A stretch of 64,000 nucleotides of DNA from Planococcus sp. MER TA 32b (GTDB taxonomy: Bacteria > Bacillota > Bacilli > Bacillales_A > Planococcaceae): assembly GCA_023715185.1 (NCBI GenBank), contig JAMCAN010000002.1:310001-374000 (forward strand). The letters run 5' to 3'. Each line of letters begins with the position of its first letter. Positions within the stretch are counted from its first letter, which is position 1. Both the position numbers and the translations under genes were made by a program. A model generated the notes under the pieces. The model worked only from the letters and a program-made list of their open reading frames with translations. It searched no databases and had not been told where the DNA came from. Shown piece by piece: positions 8,752-17,866 of this stretch.

Positions 8752-9891
8752 TTAATCGATTAAATCACTGAGGTAACCATATCCTTCTTCTTCCATTTCA
8801 TCAGCCGGGATAAACAAGAGGGCAGCGCTGTTAAGGCAGTAACGCAAACCTCCTTTATCTTTAGGGCCATCCTTAAAGACATGGCCGAGATGGCTGTCGC
8901 CTGCCCGGCTGCGGACTTCGGTGCGTTTGAAGAAGCCGCTGGTATCACTGTGTTCAGTCACGACGGCGGGATCAATCGGTTTCGTGAAGCTTGGCCAACC
9001 GGTACCGGAATCATATTGGTCAGCAGATGAAAACAAAGGTTCACCCGTTGTGATATCCACATAAATGCCTGGCTCATAATTATCCCAGTATTCATTTGAA
9101 AAAGCGGTTTCAGTGGCATCGTTCTGTGTCACATTGTATTGAACTTCCGTCAGCAATTCTTTCAGTTCCTCATCACTCGGTTTGGGATACGCTGCCGGAT
9201 CGATCAATGCAGGGATTTCCTGGTCTTCAAGCGAATCAAATTCGATGTGGCAATAGCCGTCCGGATTTTTTTCAAGATAATCCTGATGATATTCTTCCGC
9301 AAGATAATAATGTTCCAGCGGTTCGATTTCTGTGACAATCGGTTTATCATAGCGTTCAGCTTCAGCGGCCACGACCCCATCGATCACAGCCCGGTCTTCG
9401 TCGTTTTCATAATAGACCCCTGTGCGGTATTGGGTGCCCTTGTCATTGCCCTGCTGATTCAATAAAGTCGGGTCTATGATCATGAAAAACTGCGACACAA
9501 GACTTTCAAGGTCGATGCGTTCGGGATCGTACCGGACATGGACCGTTTCTGCATGACCGGTATTTTCATAAAGCACTTCTTTATAAGTGGGATTTTCAGT
9601 TGATCCGTTGGCGTAGCCGGAAGTTACGTCGTAAACGCCGTAAACACGGGCCATATAGGCTTCGACACCCCAGAAACAGCCGCCGGCAAACCAGATGTCT
9701 TCCAGTTGATCCGTATCGAATTCCAGTTCCTTATTGGGATTCTCCGGGAATCGGGAGGTGCTTTCTGTTGAATTGGCCGCCGAATTGGCATTGGCTTCGG
9801 ATGGATCGGAGGTACCAGTCGCGCCAGGAATTGAACAGGCAGCTAGAAACAACAGGACAAACAGGAGAAGCAAAAGAACTTTGGACCTCAT
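8752..9891 (-). CDS. msrAB: Bifunctional methionine sulfoxide reductase MsrA-MsrB, lipoprotein
   Basis: Repairs both S- and R-methionine sulfoxide in proteins. The 379-residue chain starts with a lipoprotein signal (LFLAAC, lipid Cys at about 19), so it acts on the outer face of the membrane. The MsrA domain carries GCFWG near residues 71-75; the MsrB domain carries [17 protein letters not shown] and the catalytic RYCLNSAAL. MsrB lacks the CxxC zinc pairs of many relatives. Signal, low-complexity Ser/Asn/Thr linker, MsrA and MsrB follow in order. Its start lies 22 bases after the thioredoxin-like gene, the likely electron donor. Confidence 0.95.
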   Translation of the reverse strand: MRSKVLLLLLFVLLFLAACSIPGATGTSDPSEANANSAANSTESTSRFPENPNKELEFDTDQLEDIWFAGGCFWGVEAYMARVYGVYDVTSGYANGSTENPTYKEVLYENTGHAETVHVRYDPERIDLESLVSQFFMIIDPTLLNQQGNDKGTQYRTGVYYENDEDRAVIDGVVAAEAERYDKPIVTEIEPLEHYYLAEEYHQDYLEKNPDGYCHIEFDSLEDQEIPALIDPAAYPKPSDEELKELLTEVQYNVTQNDATETAFSNEYWDNYEPGIYVDITTGEPLFSSADQYDSGTGWPSFTKPIDPAVVTEHSDTSGFFKRTEVRSRAGDSHLGHVFKDGPKDKGGLRYCLNSAALLFIPADEMEEEGYGYLSDLID

Positions 9892-9913
9892 TATTGTCGA
9901 CCGCCTTCCATTA

Positions 9914-10438
9914 TCATTTTATGTTTTCGAACGTTTCATAGATTTGCTCATTACTTACATGGCCGGTCTGGCTTTTTACCATCACACCGTCAGATCCGAT
10001 ATATACAGAAGTCGGATAGCCGATGACGCCGTAGTCATCGAAAGCAGGGCCGCCTTCATCCAGCAAAACCTGGATATTTGAAGTGTTTTCTGCTCCTTCA
10101 AACCATTTAGCGAATGAGTCGCTGCTTTTTTCAGCGTTCGAGTCAGGCGAAACAATGGTCAATACCTCGAAATCAGGTTCTTCGCCGGCAAGTTCATTCA
10201 GTTCATTCATGCCCGATAGACAGATGGAACACCAGGAAGCCCAAAACTTGATATATACTTTCTGCCCCGCATATTCCGACAGTTCGTGGGTCTCGCCCTC
10301 AAGGTCAGCCATTTTGAAATCTGGAGCGGGTTTTCCTTCATTCATCTGCTCAGCGCTGGAAGAGGTTTGTCCTCCTGAGCAGGCCGCAAGCATCAATAAG
10401 AATAAAAATAATATGGGCATTGCCAATAATCTTTTCAT
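9914..10438 (-). CDS. TlpA/ResA-like thioredoxin lipoprotein
   Basis: An extracytoplasmic thiol-disulfide oxidoreductase of 174 residues. A lipoprotein signal (LMLAACSGG, Cys at about 20) is followed by a redoxin domain with [12 protein letters not shown], the active site WASWCSIC (CxxC) near residues 67-74, and the cis-Pro region GYPTSVYIG. It is first in an operon with msrAB. In Streptococcus and Neisseria such proteins pass electrons to surface Msr enzymes, so the same role is inferred here. AAGGATGATTCCTC precedes the start. No CcdA-type membrane donor is nearby. Confidence 0.9.
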   Translation of the reverse strand: MKRLLAMPILFLFLLMLAACSGGQTSSSAEQMNEGKPAPDFKMADLEGETHELSEYAGQKVYIKFWASWCSICLSGMNELNELAGEEPDFEVLTIVSPDSNAEKSSDSFAKWFEGAENTSNIQVLLDEGGPAFDDYGVIGYPTSVYIGSDGVMVKSQTGHVSNEQIYETFENIK

Positions 10439-10613
10439 GAGGAATCATCCTTCGAAGTGAATTGATGTAACCGCTCCAATTGGAGAGCGTAAAATTTTTC
10501 AGCTGTTTCACTTTATACTCACATCATATAGCGAACGGAGTGAGATTGATATTGAATTGTCTTAGCGAAAAACCAAATGAGCATATCGAAGTGTTATATT
10601 CTACAGTGAAAAT

Positions 10614-10650
10614 ATAAGAAGCCGCTCCCAGGCGGGAGCGGCTTCTTAAC
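10614..10650 (-). terminator. Terminator overlapping the Nudix stop codon
   Basis: A perfect 14-bp stem AAGAAGCCGCTCCC / GGGAGCGGCTTCTT with a 4-base loop. The TAA of the Nudix gene lies in the base of the stem. Read on the minus strand it is followed by a weak T/A-rich tail. Confidence 0.75.
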
Positions 10651-11158
10651 CGGTAATCATTTTTTGTAAATCCGCAAAATACAGCTGACATCGCTCGAGT
10701 ACACTCGGCACCGTCAGACCTCTTTCATGCAGTTCCTGCAACTCATCAAAAGTAACGAGTTTTGCTCCGCAGACTTCACCGGCCTGCAGTTTCATTTCAT
10801 CAGGGTTAATATTGTCCATTGTCTTCCAGATATAACTGTCACGGAAATAATGGCCATACTTCAATTCACCTATTTTGTTCAATTGCCTCGGCGCTGCCAC
10901 CAGGCCGGTTTCTTCTTCGAGTTCCCGCGCAGCGCCTTCAATGCTCGATTCGCCGGCGGTGATTGATCCGCCTGTGATTTCCCATAACAATGGATAGGTT
11001 TTAACCGGATCCCGCTGTGTCAATAAAATTCGCCCATCCACATTGATTGTTATTATTTCCACCACGACATGATATTCACCCGCCTTCAAATCGACGCCGC
11101 GCTGATGTGTCCTGCCAAGACTGTTCCTGTTTCCATCCACCAGATCCCAAAGTTCCAT
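10646..11158 (-). CDS. Nudix hydrolase (IDI-like)
   Basis: A cytosolic pyrophosphohydrolase of 170 residues. The N-terminal ELWDLVDGNRNSLGRTHQRG and the following fold match the isopentenyl-diphosphate isomerase/YfcD-like Nudix branch. The Nudix box runs from GGSITAGESS through REL EEETG (consensus GX5EX7REUXEEXGU intact), about residues 60-82. The start at 11158 has GGGAGTG seven bases upstream. The substrate cannot be told from sequence. It stands alone, downstream of the split membrane gene on the same strand. Confidence 0.85.
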   Translation of the reverse strand: MELWDLVDGNRNSLGRTHQRGVDLKAGEYHVVVEIITINVDGRILLTQRDPVKTYPLLWEITGGSITAGESSIEGAARELEEETGLVAAPRQLNKIGELKYGHYFRDSYIWKTMDNINPDEMKLQAGEVCGAKLVTFDELQELHERGLTVPSVLERCQLYFADLQKMITG

Positions 11159-11230
11159 CTGCTTCACTCCCATTAGATGAGTATATAAAAATGGAAGCTG
11201 AATGGAAAGTGCAATTACAATTCTTGTGTA

Positions 11231-11650
11231 TCAAATAATCAATTGGAGCAGAACTGCAATGAAGATAATGCCCGCGATAAACGAAGGGAAACTATTGTTT
11301 TTCTCGTCAGGCAATTCATCATTCAAGATGTTCAGCACAACGCCGCCCGTGAGAAATGCCGAAAAGAATGCGATGACCAGTTCGCTGGTAGGGGTCAGCT
11401 GGTAAATGATCCACCCCACAAGGACGGATACAGCCAGAATATAGCGGCCGGCTTTTGTATATAAATCTTCATGGGTAAGATGAAGGATGCGGTTATTGGC
11501 TATAAAGTGAAATGAAAAAACAATGAAGTAAATAATATAATCAAGAACATGCTCTCCGCTCAGTTCTACAAGAAGATAGCCGATCAGCAGGTTATACATG
11601 GCGAACGCTGAGATTTCGAAGATGAATATATCTTTGCTTGGACGCGTCAT
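11231..11650 (-). CDS. C-terminal half of a split ZIP-like membrane protein
   Basis: A 139-residue hydrophobic frame with about five membrane helices. Motifs include FHFIANNRILHL, AGRYILAVSVLVGW, LTGGVVLNILNDELPDE and a final hydrophobic helix. These resemble the C-terminal half of a conserved bacterial ZIP-like membrane protein of about 250 residues. Its first ATG overlaps the TGA of the upstream frame as ATGA, with a run of seven A residues just before. There is no Shine-Dalgarno site in front of this ATG. A one-base change in the A-run would join the two frames into one protein. I read it as one gene broken, or recoded, in two. Confidence 0.65.
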   Translation of the reverse strand: MTRPSKDIFIFEISAFAMYNLLIGYLLVELSGEHVLDYIIYFIVFSFHFIANNRILHLTHEDLYTKAGRYILAVSVLVGWIIYQLTPTSELVIAFFSAFLTGGVVLNILNDELPDEKNNSFPSFIAGIIFIAVLLQLII

Positions 11651-11967
11651 GTTTTTTTGTCGTTTATTATGTTCCTGGGATTTTCACTCATCTGGTTGAT
11701 GGCATAGAAAAGGGCAAGTCCGGCCAAAGTGGCAATGTATGTGACATAATCAAGATTTTCCATCCACTGGGGCAATGCGGCTTCTTCAGCTACTTCCTGG
11801 TAATGGGTCAGTTCAGGAACGAGATGGAGGAAAACATAGGCAATGGAGCCGCCTGAGACGAGGGACATCAAGCGGTTTCTCGGTTTTCGGCTAAGAAATT
11901 TTATATAGTTAGTGAAAACATGAATGACTACAAAGCCGATTATGATGAATAGACTGAGCCAAAACAA
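11647..11967 (-). CDS. N-terminal half of the split ZIP-like membrane protein
   Basis: A 106-residue frame from a TTG at 11967 that has AAGGAGGAG six bases upstream; the frame runs further upstream but that part is antisense to the next Nudix gene. Helices near residues 3-20, 37-52 and 79-95 are hydrophobic, with SGGSIAYVFLHLVPEL in the second, typical of ZIP-like proteins. The frame ends ...NDKKT after a GACAAAAAAACATGA sequence. Shifting back one base at the A-run continues straight into the downstream frame. Metal transport is suggested only by resemblance. Confidence 0.65.
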   Translation of the reverse strand: MFWLSLFIIIGFVVIHVFTNYIKFLSRKPRNRLMSLVSGGSIAYVFLHLVPELTHYQEVAEEAALPQWMENLDYVTYIATLAGLALFYAINQMSENPRNIINDKKT

Positions 11968-12175
11968 TGCAATCTCCTCCTTCCGGCAAACGTTTCTGAT
12001 GCTTTTATATACCCCAAATTGAAATGAAAACTCTTTGTGGGAGAGGTGGTAAGCAATAAAAATTTTTAATTGAATAATCCTGAATATGGAAAAAACTAGA
12101 GTGTTTTCTGGGGTTATTCGATATACTAATGAGGTACGCGAATGCTTGCAAGTATACAGTATTGGGGATAGAAAG

Positions 12176-12652
12176 ATGGGGTACATCGAAGAGTTGAGGG
12201 AAGTGGTCGGCCATAGACCGCTCATATTAGTCGGCGCGGTCGTGGTAATCACAGATGAACTTGGCCGGCTGCTGCTGGAGGAAAGAAGATTTCCGAAAGG
12301 GGCATGGGGATTGGCCGGAGGGCTGATGGAGCTCGGCGAATCGACAGAGGATGCCGCAAAGAGAGAAGTGTTTGAAGAAACGGGCCTGGTGGTAAATGAT
12401 TTGAAACTCATTAACGTCTATTCAGGACCGGATCATTTTGTCAAAGCTGAAAATGGTGATGAGTATTTTGTTGTTACGACAGCTTACTACGCTGAAACAC
12501 ATCACGGTGAGTTGGCAGTGGATGAACTGGAGTCGATCAGTTTCAGGTTCTTTTATCCCGATGAATTGCCAGAGCGCATTGTGAAAAGCCATCGCCGTAT
12601 CATAGACGAGTATTTGGAGAAGTTCCACGCCGATTTCGACTGTGGCCGGTAA
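12176..12652 (+). CDS. Nudix hydrolase
   Basis: A 158-residue pyrophosphohydrolase. The Nudix box begins GGLMELGESTEDAAKREVFE and ends EETGL, with all catalytic Glu residues present, near residues 43-65. The N-terminus (ELREVVGHRPLILVGAVVVI) is typical of ADP-ribose/nucleotide-type Nudix enzymes common in Bacillales. The ATG at 12176 follows GGGGATAGAAAG; the frame is open further upstream to 12086 without a better site. A small membrane-protein gene follows 26 bases downstream and a terminator after that, so the two probably share a transcript. Confidence 0.88.
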   Translation: MGYIEELREVVGHRPLILVGAVVVITDELGRLLLEERRFPKGAWGLAGGLMELGESTEDAAKREVFEETGLVVNDLKLINVYSGPDHFVKAENGDEYFVVTTAYYAETHHGELAVDELESISFRFFYPDELPERIVKSHRRIIDEYLEKFHADFDCGR

Positions 12653-12678
12653 GATGAATACTGGAGAGGCAGTGATCC

Positions 12679-12876
12679 ATGATGATGCAATTTTTAAGTA
12701 AGTACAGCCATTGGCTATTATTGATACTGGTATTTGGCAGTTTGGCGGTCAGCTTTTTCAGCGGCCGTTATGATGCTGCTTCCCTTATTTTTGGTGTCAT
12801 CGGTGTCTTGGGTGTGGGTTACCTGGTTTTTCGCATAGAAACGGACAGGAAGAAGAAAAGAATAAGAAAAGAATAA
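12679..12876 (+). CDS. Small membrane protein, 65 aa
   Basis: Two hydrophobic helices (about residues 11-28 and 33-51) separated by a short polar turn and a strongly basic tail (DRKKKRIRKE), which predicts a cytoplasmic C-terminus. Close behind the Nudix gene, with GGAGAGGCAG before the ATG cluster, and followed by a strong terminator. Function unknown. Confidence 0.65.
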   Translation: MMMQFLSKYSHWLLLILVFGSLAVSFFSGRYDAASLIFGVIGVLGVGYLVFRIETDRKKKRIRKE

Positions 12877-12896
12877 GGAATTGAAAATAGGATAGA

Positions 12897-12932
12897 AGAA
12901 AAGCCGGCTTCTTTATGAGCCGGCTTTTTTAT
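12897..12932 (+). terminator. Rho-independent terminator
   Basis: AAAAGCCGGCT / AGCCGGCTTTTTT stem with an 8-base loop and a T-run. Confidence 0.9.
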
Positions 12933-12995
12933 GTGGAAATATGGAAGGTATTGGATTGAGCGTTGTCGAATGATTCTTGAAAGAGGGGGATGAGT

Positions 12996-13487
12996 ATGAC
13001 GAGTAAAGATAATGCAGTTGCAAAGACGCTTCAGATAGTAGGAGGGGCACTCATAGCTGTTTATGCTTTCACAGCATTGGCGTTAATCGGGGACTTCGGA
13101 GGAGGGCCGGCATTTGAAGTCTTTCTGCAAGGCGTCATTTATGGCATGTTGCTGGTAGGTTTTGGTGAAGTGATCAAATTGATGCAGGGTTTGTTCAATC
13201 AGCGTGAACCCGAAAGGCCTGTTGAAGATACAGAAACCGTAAGAAGAGCCGTTTTGCGCAAATCCGGTGAAAACACCATCTCATTGGAAACCAGGAACAG
13301 AATTATGGACTTTTATACTAAGAAGAATATGATAGTTGATGATATTGAACCTACCCCATACGACGGTTATGCCATCGTCCATCACGACGGCCGCCGGGAT
13401 ATTGCCGATTTGAATAACTGGGAAGTGGAAATTTTGTCTGAAGGCCAATTGGCGCGGAATCCCGAATTACGGGGACTGTTGGAGTAG
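12996..13487 (+). CDS. Hypothetical membrane protein, 163 aa
   Basis: Two N-terminal membrane helices (about residues 12-32 and 41-62) are followed by a soluble cytoplasmic part of roughly 95 residues with a mixed charged composition (KKNMIVDDIEPTPYDGYAIV). The ATG at 12996 has GGGGG six bases upstream; the ATG at 12990 touches that site. No motif links it to a known function. It stands alone between a terminator and an SDR gene. Confidence 0.65.
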   Translation: MTSKDNAVAKTLQIVGGALIAVYAFTALALIGDFGGGPAFEVFLQGVIYGMLLVGFGEVIKLMQGLFNQREPERPVEDTETVRRAVLRKSGENTISLETRNRIMDFYTKKNMIVDDIEPTPYDGYAIVHHDGRRDIADLNNWEVEILSEGQLARNPELRGLLE

Positions 13488-13600
13488 CATGATAATAAAA
13501 GGCGAATTTTAAAACTGCATAAACAAACTCTCTCCGTTAAAGGTTTGTCTTGTTTTCATAAGGGAAAAAAGGCATAAAACGCTTGAAAGGAGAATTGGAC

Positions 13601-14401
13601 ATGGCTATATTCGCAAAAGATGCTTTATCTCATAAACATATACTGATTACAGGTGCCACAGGAGGAATCGGCTATGAAACAGCGAAAGTGGTGGCTGGTA
13701 TGGGAGCGAAAGTGACGATTACCGGAAGAAATGAAGAAAAATTGAAAGGGCTGGCCGATGAACTGGAAAAAATAACAGCCAAAGAGTATATTTCCGTTCT
13801 GCCCGCAGATCTCACAGAAAAAGAAGACAGGTTAAACCTTATCGCCAATGCGGAAAAAGAGCATGGCTTTATAAACGGGCTTGTCAATTCTGCTGGCGTC
13901 TCCGGGGGCAGAACTGTAGAAGAACTGGATGAAGATTTCATTGAGAAACTTATGAACGTGAATTACAAATGCACATTCCTGTTAACTCAGGAGATCTACC
14001 GGAAAATGATGGAGCGGAAAGAAGGGGACATAGTCAACCTTGCAAGTCTTTCCGGTTTGCGCGGAACCCACGGCAACACTGCGTATGCGGCAAGTAAATT
14101 TGCGGTAGTCGGCTGGACACAGTCAATGGCGCTTGAGGCGATTGAACATGGAATACGGGTAAATGCAGTTTGTCCGGGATATGTGGATACGGAAATGGCG
14201 CGAAACAGCATTCGCCGAAAAGCCGAGCGGAAGGGCGTCACTTTTGAAGAAGGAATGGAAGAAGCGGCAAACAGCATTCCGTCAGGTCGCATTTCAACAC
14301 CTCAGGAAGTGGCGAATACCATAGCGTTTCTGCTGACTGATGCGGCGGCGAATATTGTGGGTGAGTCAGTGAAGATTTCCGGCGGCAGTGTGATGCGGTG
14401 A
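13601..14401 (+). CDS. SDR oxidoreductase (3-oxoacyl-ACP reductase-like)
   Basis: A 266-residue classical SDR. TGATGGIG (NADP site) is near residue 18, NSAGVSGG near 90, and the catalytic Ser/Tyr/Lys are in LASLSG and YAASK. The C-terminal VNAVCPGYVDTEMA and ISGGSVMR are typical of the FabG-like group. Oxidises or reduces an unidentified hydroxyl/keto substrate. The ATG at 13601 follows AAAGGAGAATTGGAC. No linked fatty-acid genes are nearby, so a role in primary lipid synthesis is not implied. Confidence 0.88.
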   Translation: MAIFAKDALSHKHILITGATGGIGYETAKVVAGMGAKVTITGRNEEKLKGLADELEKITAKEYISVLPADLTEKEDRLNLIANAEKEHGFINGLVNSAGVSGGRTVEELDEDFIEKLMNVNYKCTFLLTQEIYRKMMERKEGDIVNLASLSGLRGTHGNTAYAASKFAVVGWTQSMALEAIEHGIRVNAVCPGYVDTEMARNSIRRKAERKGVTFEEGMEEAANSIPSGRISTPQEVANTIAFLLTDAAANIVGESVKISGGSVMR

Positions 14402-14560
14402 TTTCACAACTGTGCAGAAGTGATAATTTTAAAGAAAAGATGCTGAAAAAATGCTATCATATAAGTTGCTAATTTTATGCAGCTATCGTTTCAATGATAA
14501 ACATTCCAAAATTCAGCAGCTGAAATTGCTGACAGAGAAAATCTGGAGGTCCCACATTAA

Positions 14561-16678
14561 ATGCTAAGTACCAAAGAATATAAAGTATTCCTGAACAAAG
14601 AATCCAAGAAGGCAGTCTCAAAATTGCAATTCATTAAAGCTGCCAGCCTGATTTATAAATCGATCACTGCCCCTCCTCAAACACTTCAAGCAACTCATTA
14701 TTTAACTTTGTTTAAGCTGTACAAGGAGTCATGGTCATTTCAAAAAAGACGGGAAATCTTGTCAGAAGGGTTGAAAGTTGAACCTGAAAACCTGCAGTTG
14801 AATTTGGAGATGGCTGAACTGAATGCAATCGACAAAGACTGGCGAGATGCAGAAGCCGCATTGAGATTTGTTCATGAAGAGGATTCCAGCATCATGGTTA
14901 TGAAAGATTACAGACGTTATATAATCTCACTGATTAAAAATGGCAATAGTGATGAAGCGGAAGAAGTATTGCAGCAACTGTCTGAAAAAAATAGGAATGA
15001 TGAAGATATTCTATTTGCCTCTGGACAATTGTATATGGCTAAACAAGAATGGAAGCGGGCTCTTTCATATCTTGAAAAGCTGAACAGCAATTCGGAAATT
15101 GGTCTATCCCTCCAGACAAAAGTGTCTTTGGGTAAGGCTTATCGTATGACCGGTAATTTAGAAGCTGCTGAAATGCTTTTGGAATATGCAGTGGAAAGTG
15201 GCGGCGAAGATACAGCGCTCTGGATGGAATTGGCAGAAACCCGCTTCGAAAAAAAAGAATGGAAAAAATCAATTGATGCATATAAGAAAGTGATGGAAGG
15301 CGACGGTGATATTGATGCAAATATCTACTCGCGTAAGCGACTGGCAGAAGTAAAGCTTGGAGATTTAAAGGCAGCAAAAGCCACCTTGACAGAAGGATTA
15401 GAGAAATATCCGAAAAACAAGACATTGATTAACGCATTGGCGAAAGTGGAAATTGCCGCAAAAAATTGGAATGAAGCAATTGAACAATTACTTTATTTGA
15501 AAAGCGAATTTAAAGGGGAAACACGTCAAAAAGCGTTAGTCGACTTGGTGATGCTCTATAAGCATATAGGTGAAGCCCAAAAAGCAGAAAGTAATTTGGC
15601 GGAGTTTTTTGAACGGAATAATTCTCATCCCATAAAGTCTTATAAAGAAGGTTATCGGATCATTACATTATTTGATAATGGTGATTGCCGGATTGATTAT
15701 CACAAGAAATTGACACCAGCAGGAGCTTTATGCATCACTTTTGATACGATTAACAATACGTGGAACGATGAACCATTTGCTTATCGATTTCTCAAAAAAC
15801 AAGACGTCGATATTGTCACCGTTACTAAAAGGAAGAGGCCGGACCGTTATCAGGATCTTTCACTTGAAGAATTTTATGAGGCAGTCCATAAACTGGCCGG
15901 CACTTATGAGCGTGTAATTACTTACGGCTCAAGTATCGGAGGCTACTCCGCTCTATACTATGGTTCCAGTATAAATGCCCAGGCCATTGCCATGGCTCCC
16001 AGAAATTCCGGTCATCCTGTCTTCGGGAAAAATCAGGTAGAAGGCGAATTTCAACACCTGCTCCATCCGCCCGTAAATAATCGGATAACCCCTTATATTA
16101 TTTATGATCCCAATAATATACTGGACAATAAATACGTAGAAGAATCATTATCGAAAACTTATCCGAACGCCAGATTCATCAAGTGTTACCATGCGGGACA
16201 TAATTGCGTGAGCCACTTTTTGGATATCGGTATATTGAAAGACTTCATTGTAAATATCATTAAGGATGAATCAGTTCCCGATTATAGGCACAGTGAGATG
16301 AAGGGCCGTTCGAGACAGTATCTGCGAGTCCTGGGAACAGCTTGTCTGAACCACAATAAACCCCGGTGGGCGCTCGATATAAGCAATAAAGCGTTTGAAC
16401 TGTTCCCGGACGATATTGCAATTAATATTTTCAGGATCCGTGCAGTGAAAGCAGCTGAAGGCATGATGCAAGCCATTGAAGCATCCAAGGAAGCCATTGG
16501 ACGCATAAAAAATCATCAGAAAATCAAGTTGAATCTGATTGATCTGTACATGCAGGCTGGCGATTTTGAAAATGCTGAAAGAATGATTGAAGACGGAATG
16601 AATACTTATAAGAATCCGAAGGAATTTATAAAGAAAAAGAAAAAATACAGCAAACACTTTGCTAAACAGTTTGCTTAA
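14561..16678 (+). CDS. TPR protein with embedded alpha/beta-hydrolase domain
   Basis: A 705-residue soluble protein with no signal peptide. TPR-like helical repeats fill residues 1 to about 350 (for example LGKAYRMTGNLEAAEMLLEY), and more follow from about 590 to the end. Between them lies an alpha/beta-hydrolase-like domain with strand LCITFDTINN, the nucleophile elbow TYGSSIGGYSALYYG (GxSxGG) near 465-475, and a candidate catalytic His in HAGHNCVSHF near 545-555. Similar hydrolase cores occur in proteins of capsule and glycoprotein export systems (for example Asp2), but no such genes lie here. GGAGGT precedes the ATG by ten bases. Single-gene unit with a strong terminator. Function unknown. 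Confidence 0.75.
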   Translation: MLSTKEYKVFLNKESKKAVSKLQFIKAASLIYKSITAPPQTLQATHYLTLFKLYKESWSFQKRREILSEGLKVEPENLQLNLEMAELNAIDKDWRDAEAALRFVHEEDSSIMVMKDYRRYIISLIKNGNSDEAEEVLQQLSEKNRNDEDILFASGQLYMAKQEWKRALSYLEKLNSNSEIGLSLQTKVSLGKAYRMTGNLEAAEMLLEYAVESGGEDTALWMELAETRFEKKEWKKSIDAYKKVMEGDGDIDANIYSRKRLAEVKLGDLKAAKATLTEGLEKYPKNKTLINALAKVEIAAKNWNEAIEQLLYLKSEFKGETRQKALVDLVMLYKHIGEAQKAESNLAEFFERNNSHPIKSYKEGYRIITLFDNGDCRIDYHKKLTPAGALCITFDTINNTWNDEPFAYRFLKKQDVDIVTVTKRKRPDRYQDLSLEEFYEAVHKLAGTYERVITYGSSIGGYSALYYGSSINAQAIAMAPRNSGHPVFGKNQVEGEFQHLLHPPVNNRITPYIIYDPNNILDNKYVEESLSKTYPNARFIKCYHAGHNCVSHFLDIGILKDFIVNIIKDESVPDYRHSEMKGRSRQYLRVLGTACLNHNKPRWALDISNKAFELFPDDIAINIFRIRAVKAAEGMMQAIEASKEAIGRIKNHQKIKLNLIDLYMQAGDFENAERMIEDGMNTYKNPKEFIKKKKKYSKHFAKQFA

Positions 16679-16730
16679 CGCAAAAATTTCTGCAATACAG
16701 TAATTTTTTCACTGACTGCCTTATCCCAAA

Positions 16731-16774
16731 ACAAGCCGCTTGCCCTTCTGCTTCCGGGCAAGCGGCTTTTTTTC
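16731..16774 (+). terminator. Rho-independent terminator
   Basis: A 13-bp stem AAGCCGCTTGCCC / GGGCAAGCGGCTT with a T7 tail, located between convergent genes. Confidence 0.92.
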
Positions 16775-16785
16775 TTATGAAAATT

Positions 16786-17754
16786 TCAAGTCCACCACAT
16801 GTTTCCGGCGGATTCTTTGACCATTATGGGCTTTAAATTCTCAACGGCTTTGGTAAATCCTTCGTCTATGGACATCAATCCATCTTCATGTTCAATGCTT
16901 ACCACATAATCATAATCATAAAGCCGCAGCGTACTGATGATGTCGGCCCAGGTTTTCTGGTCATGCCCGAAGCCGACTGTGCGGAAATACCATGCCCGGT
17001 CACGCATCGACGAATAATCGGTCATATCAGTCAATCCATTGCGGTTCATGTTTTCCTGGTCAATGATGGTGTCTTTGGCATGGAAATGGTGGATTGCATC
17101 TTCACGGCCCAATATTTTAATGGCTTCAACCGGATCAATTCCCTGCCACCACATATGGCTCGGATCCAGATTGGCGCCTATCGCCGGACCACATGCTTGG
17201 CGCAGTTTCAATAACGTGGCGGGCGTATGTACAGAAAAACCGCCGTGAAGTTCGAGTCCGATTTTCACGTTCAATGATTCCGCGAGATCATTTTTTTCTT
17301 TCCAATATGGAATCAATTTCTGTTCCCATTGCCATTTTAAAATTTCCTGGAAATCATTCGGCCAGGCAGCCACCGGCCAGTTAGGATAGAGTGCGTTTTC
17401 ATGGTCTCCGGGACATCCGGAAAAAGTATTGACAACCGGCACGCCAAGTTCTGAAGCGAGCTGTATAGTTTTGACAAGTACTTCATCTGCCGCATCAGAA
17501 ATTTCTTTTTGTGGATGAAGCGGGTTGGCGTGGCAGCTTAAAGCGCTGATCACTAATCCGTAATCATTGATTTTTTGTTTGAATTGCCGCTGTTTTTCAG
17601 GATTCCCCAGTAATTCATCGACTTTGCAATGGGCATCACCCGGATAACCGCCGGTTCCAAGCTCGATCGCTTCTATGCCTTTTGAAGAAACAAGGCTCAA
17701 CAAATCGTCAAAACTTTTATCGGAAAACAAGACGGTAAAGACACCTAGTTTCAA
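16786..17754 (-). CDS. Sugar isomerase/epimerase, TIM barrel (IolE/xylose-isomerase-like)
   Basis: A 322-residue metal-dependent TIM-barrel enzyme. Likely metal ligands are in LELHGG (Glu), NLDPSHMWW (Asp, His), HHFHAKD (His) and SIEHEDG (Glu). It probably interconverts a sugar or sugar derivative brought in by the adjacent transporter. The start is a TTG at 17754 with AAAGGGGG eight bases upstream; the open frame extends to 18093 but is antisense to the regulator gene there. Transcribed divergently from the LacI gene, with a palindromic operator (17793-17806) about 40 bases before the start, so it is likely controlled by that regulator. The actual substrate is unknown. Confidence 0.87.
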   Translation of the reverse strand: MKLGVFTVLFSDKSFDDLLSLVSSKGIEAIELGTGGYPGDAHCKVDELLGNPEKQRQFKQKINDYGLVISALSCHANPLHPQKEISDAADEVLVKTIQLASELGVPVVNTFSGCPGDHENALYPNWPVAAWPNDFQEILKWQWEQKLIPYWKEKNDLAESLNVKIGLELHGGFSVHTPATLLKLRQACGPAIGANLDPSHMWWQGIDPVEAIKILGREDAIHHFHAKDTIIDQENMNRNGLTDMTDYSSMRDRAWYFRTVGFGHDQKTWADIISTLRLYDYDYVVSIEHEDGLMSIDEGFTKAVENLKPIMVKESAGNMWWT

Positions 17755-17792
17755 TAAAATAACCCCCTTTAAAATTTCTGAAAATACAGTAA

Positions 17793-17806
17793 TGTAATCC
17801 GTTACA
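17793..17806. promoter_or_regulatory. LacI-family operator before the isomerase gene
   Basis: TGTAATCCGTTACA, a 14-bp near-palindrome. The same core (TGTAATCGATTACA) lies upstream of the transporter operon at 19004-19017. The regulator between them is the obvious binder. This is inferred from pattern and position only. Confidence 0.7.
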
Positions 17807-17866
17807 TAAATACCATATATAATTAGACAGGTTAAATCAATAGTTTTATTCGGATAAAAAAATGCA

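Noticed and set aside
11968..12411. N-terminal extension of the split membrane gene
   Set aside because: This part is antisense to the Nudix gene at 12176 and Ser/Pro-rich like a shadow; the TTG at 11967 has the ribosome site.
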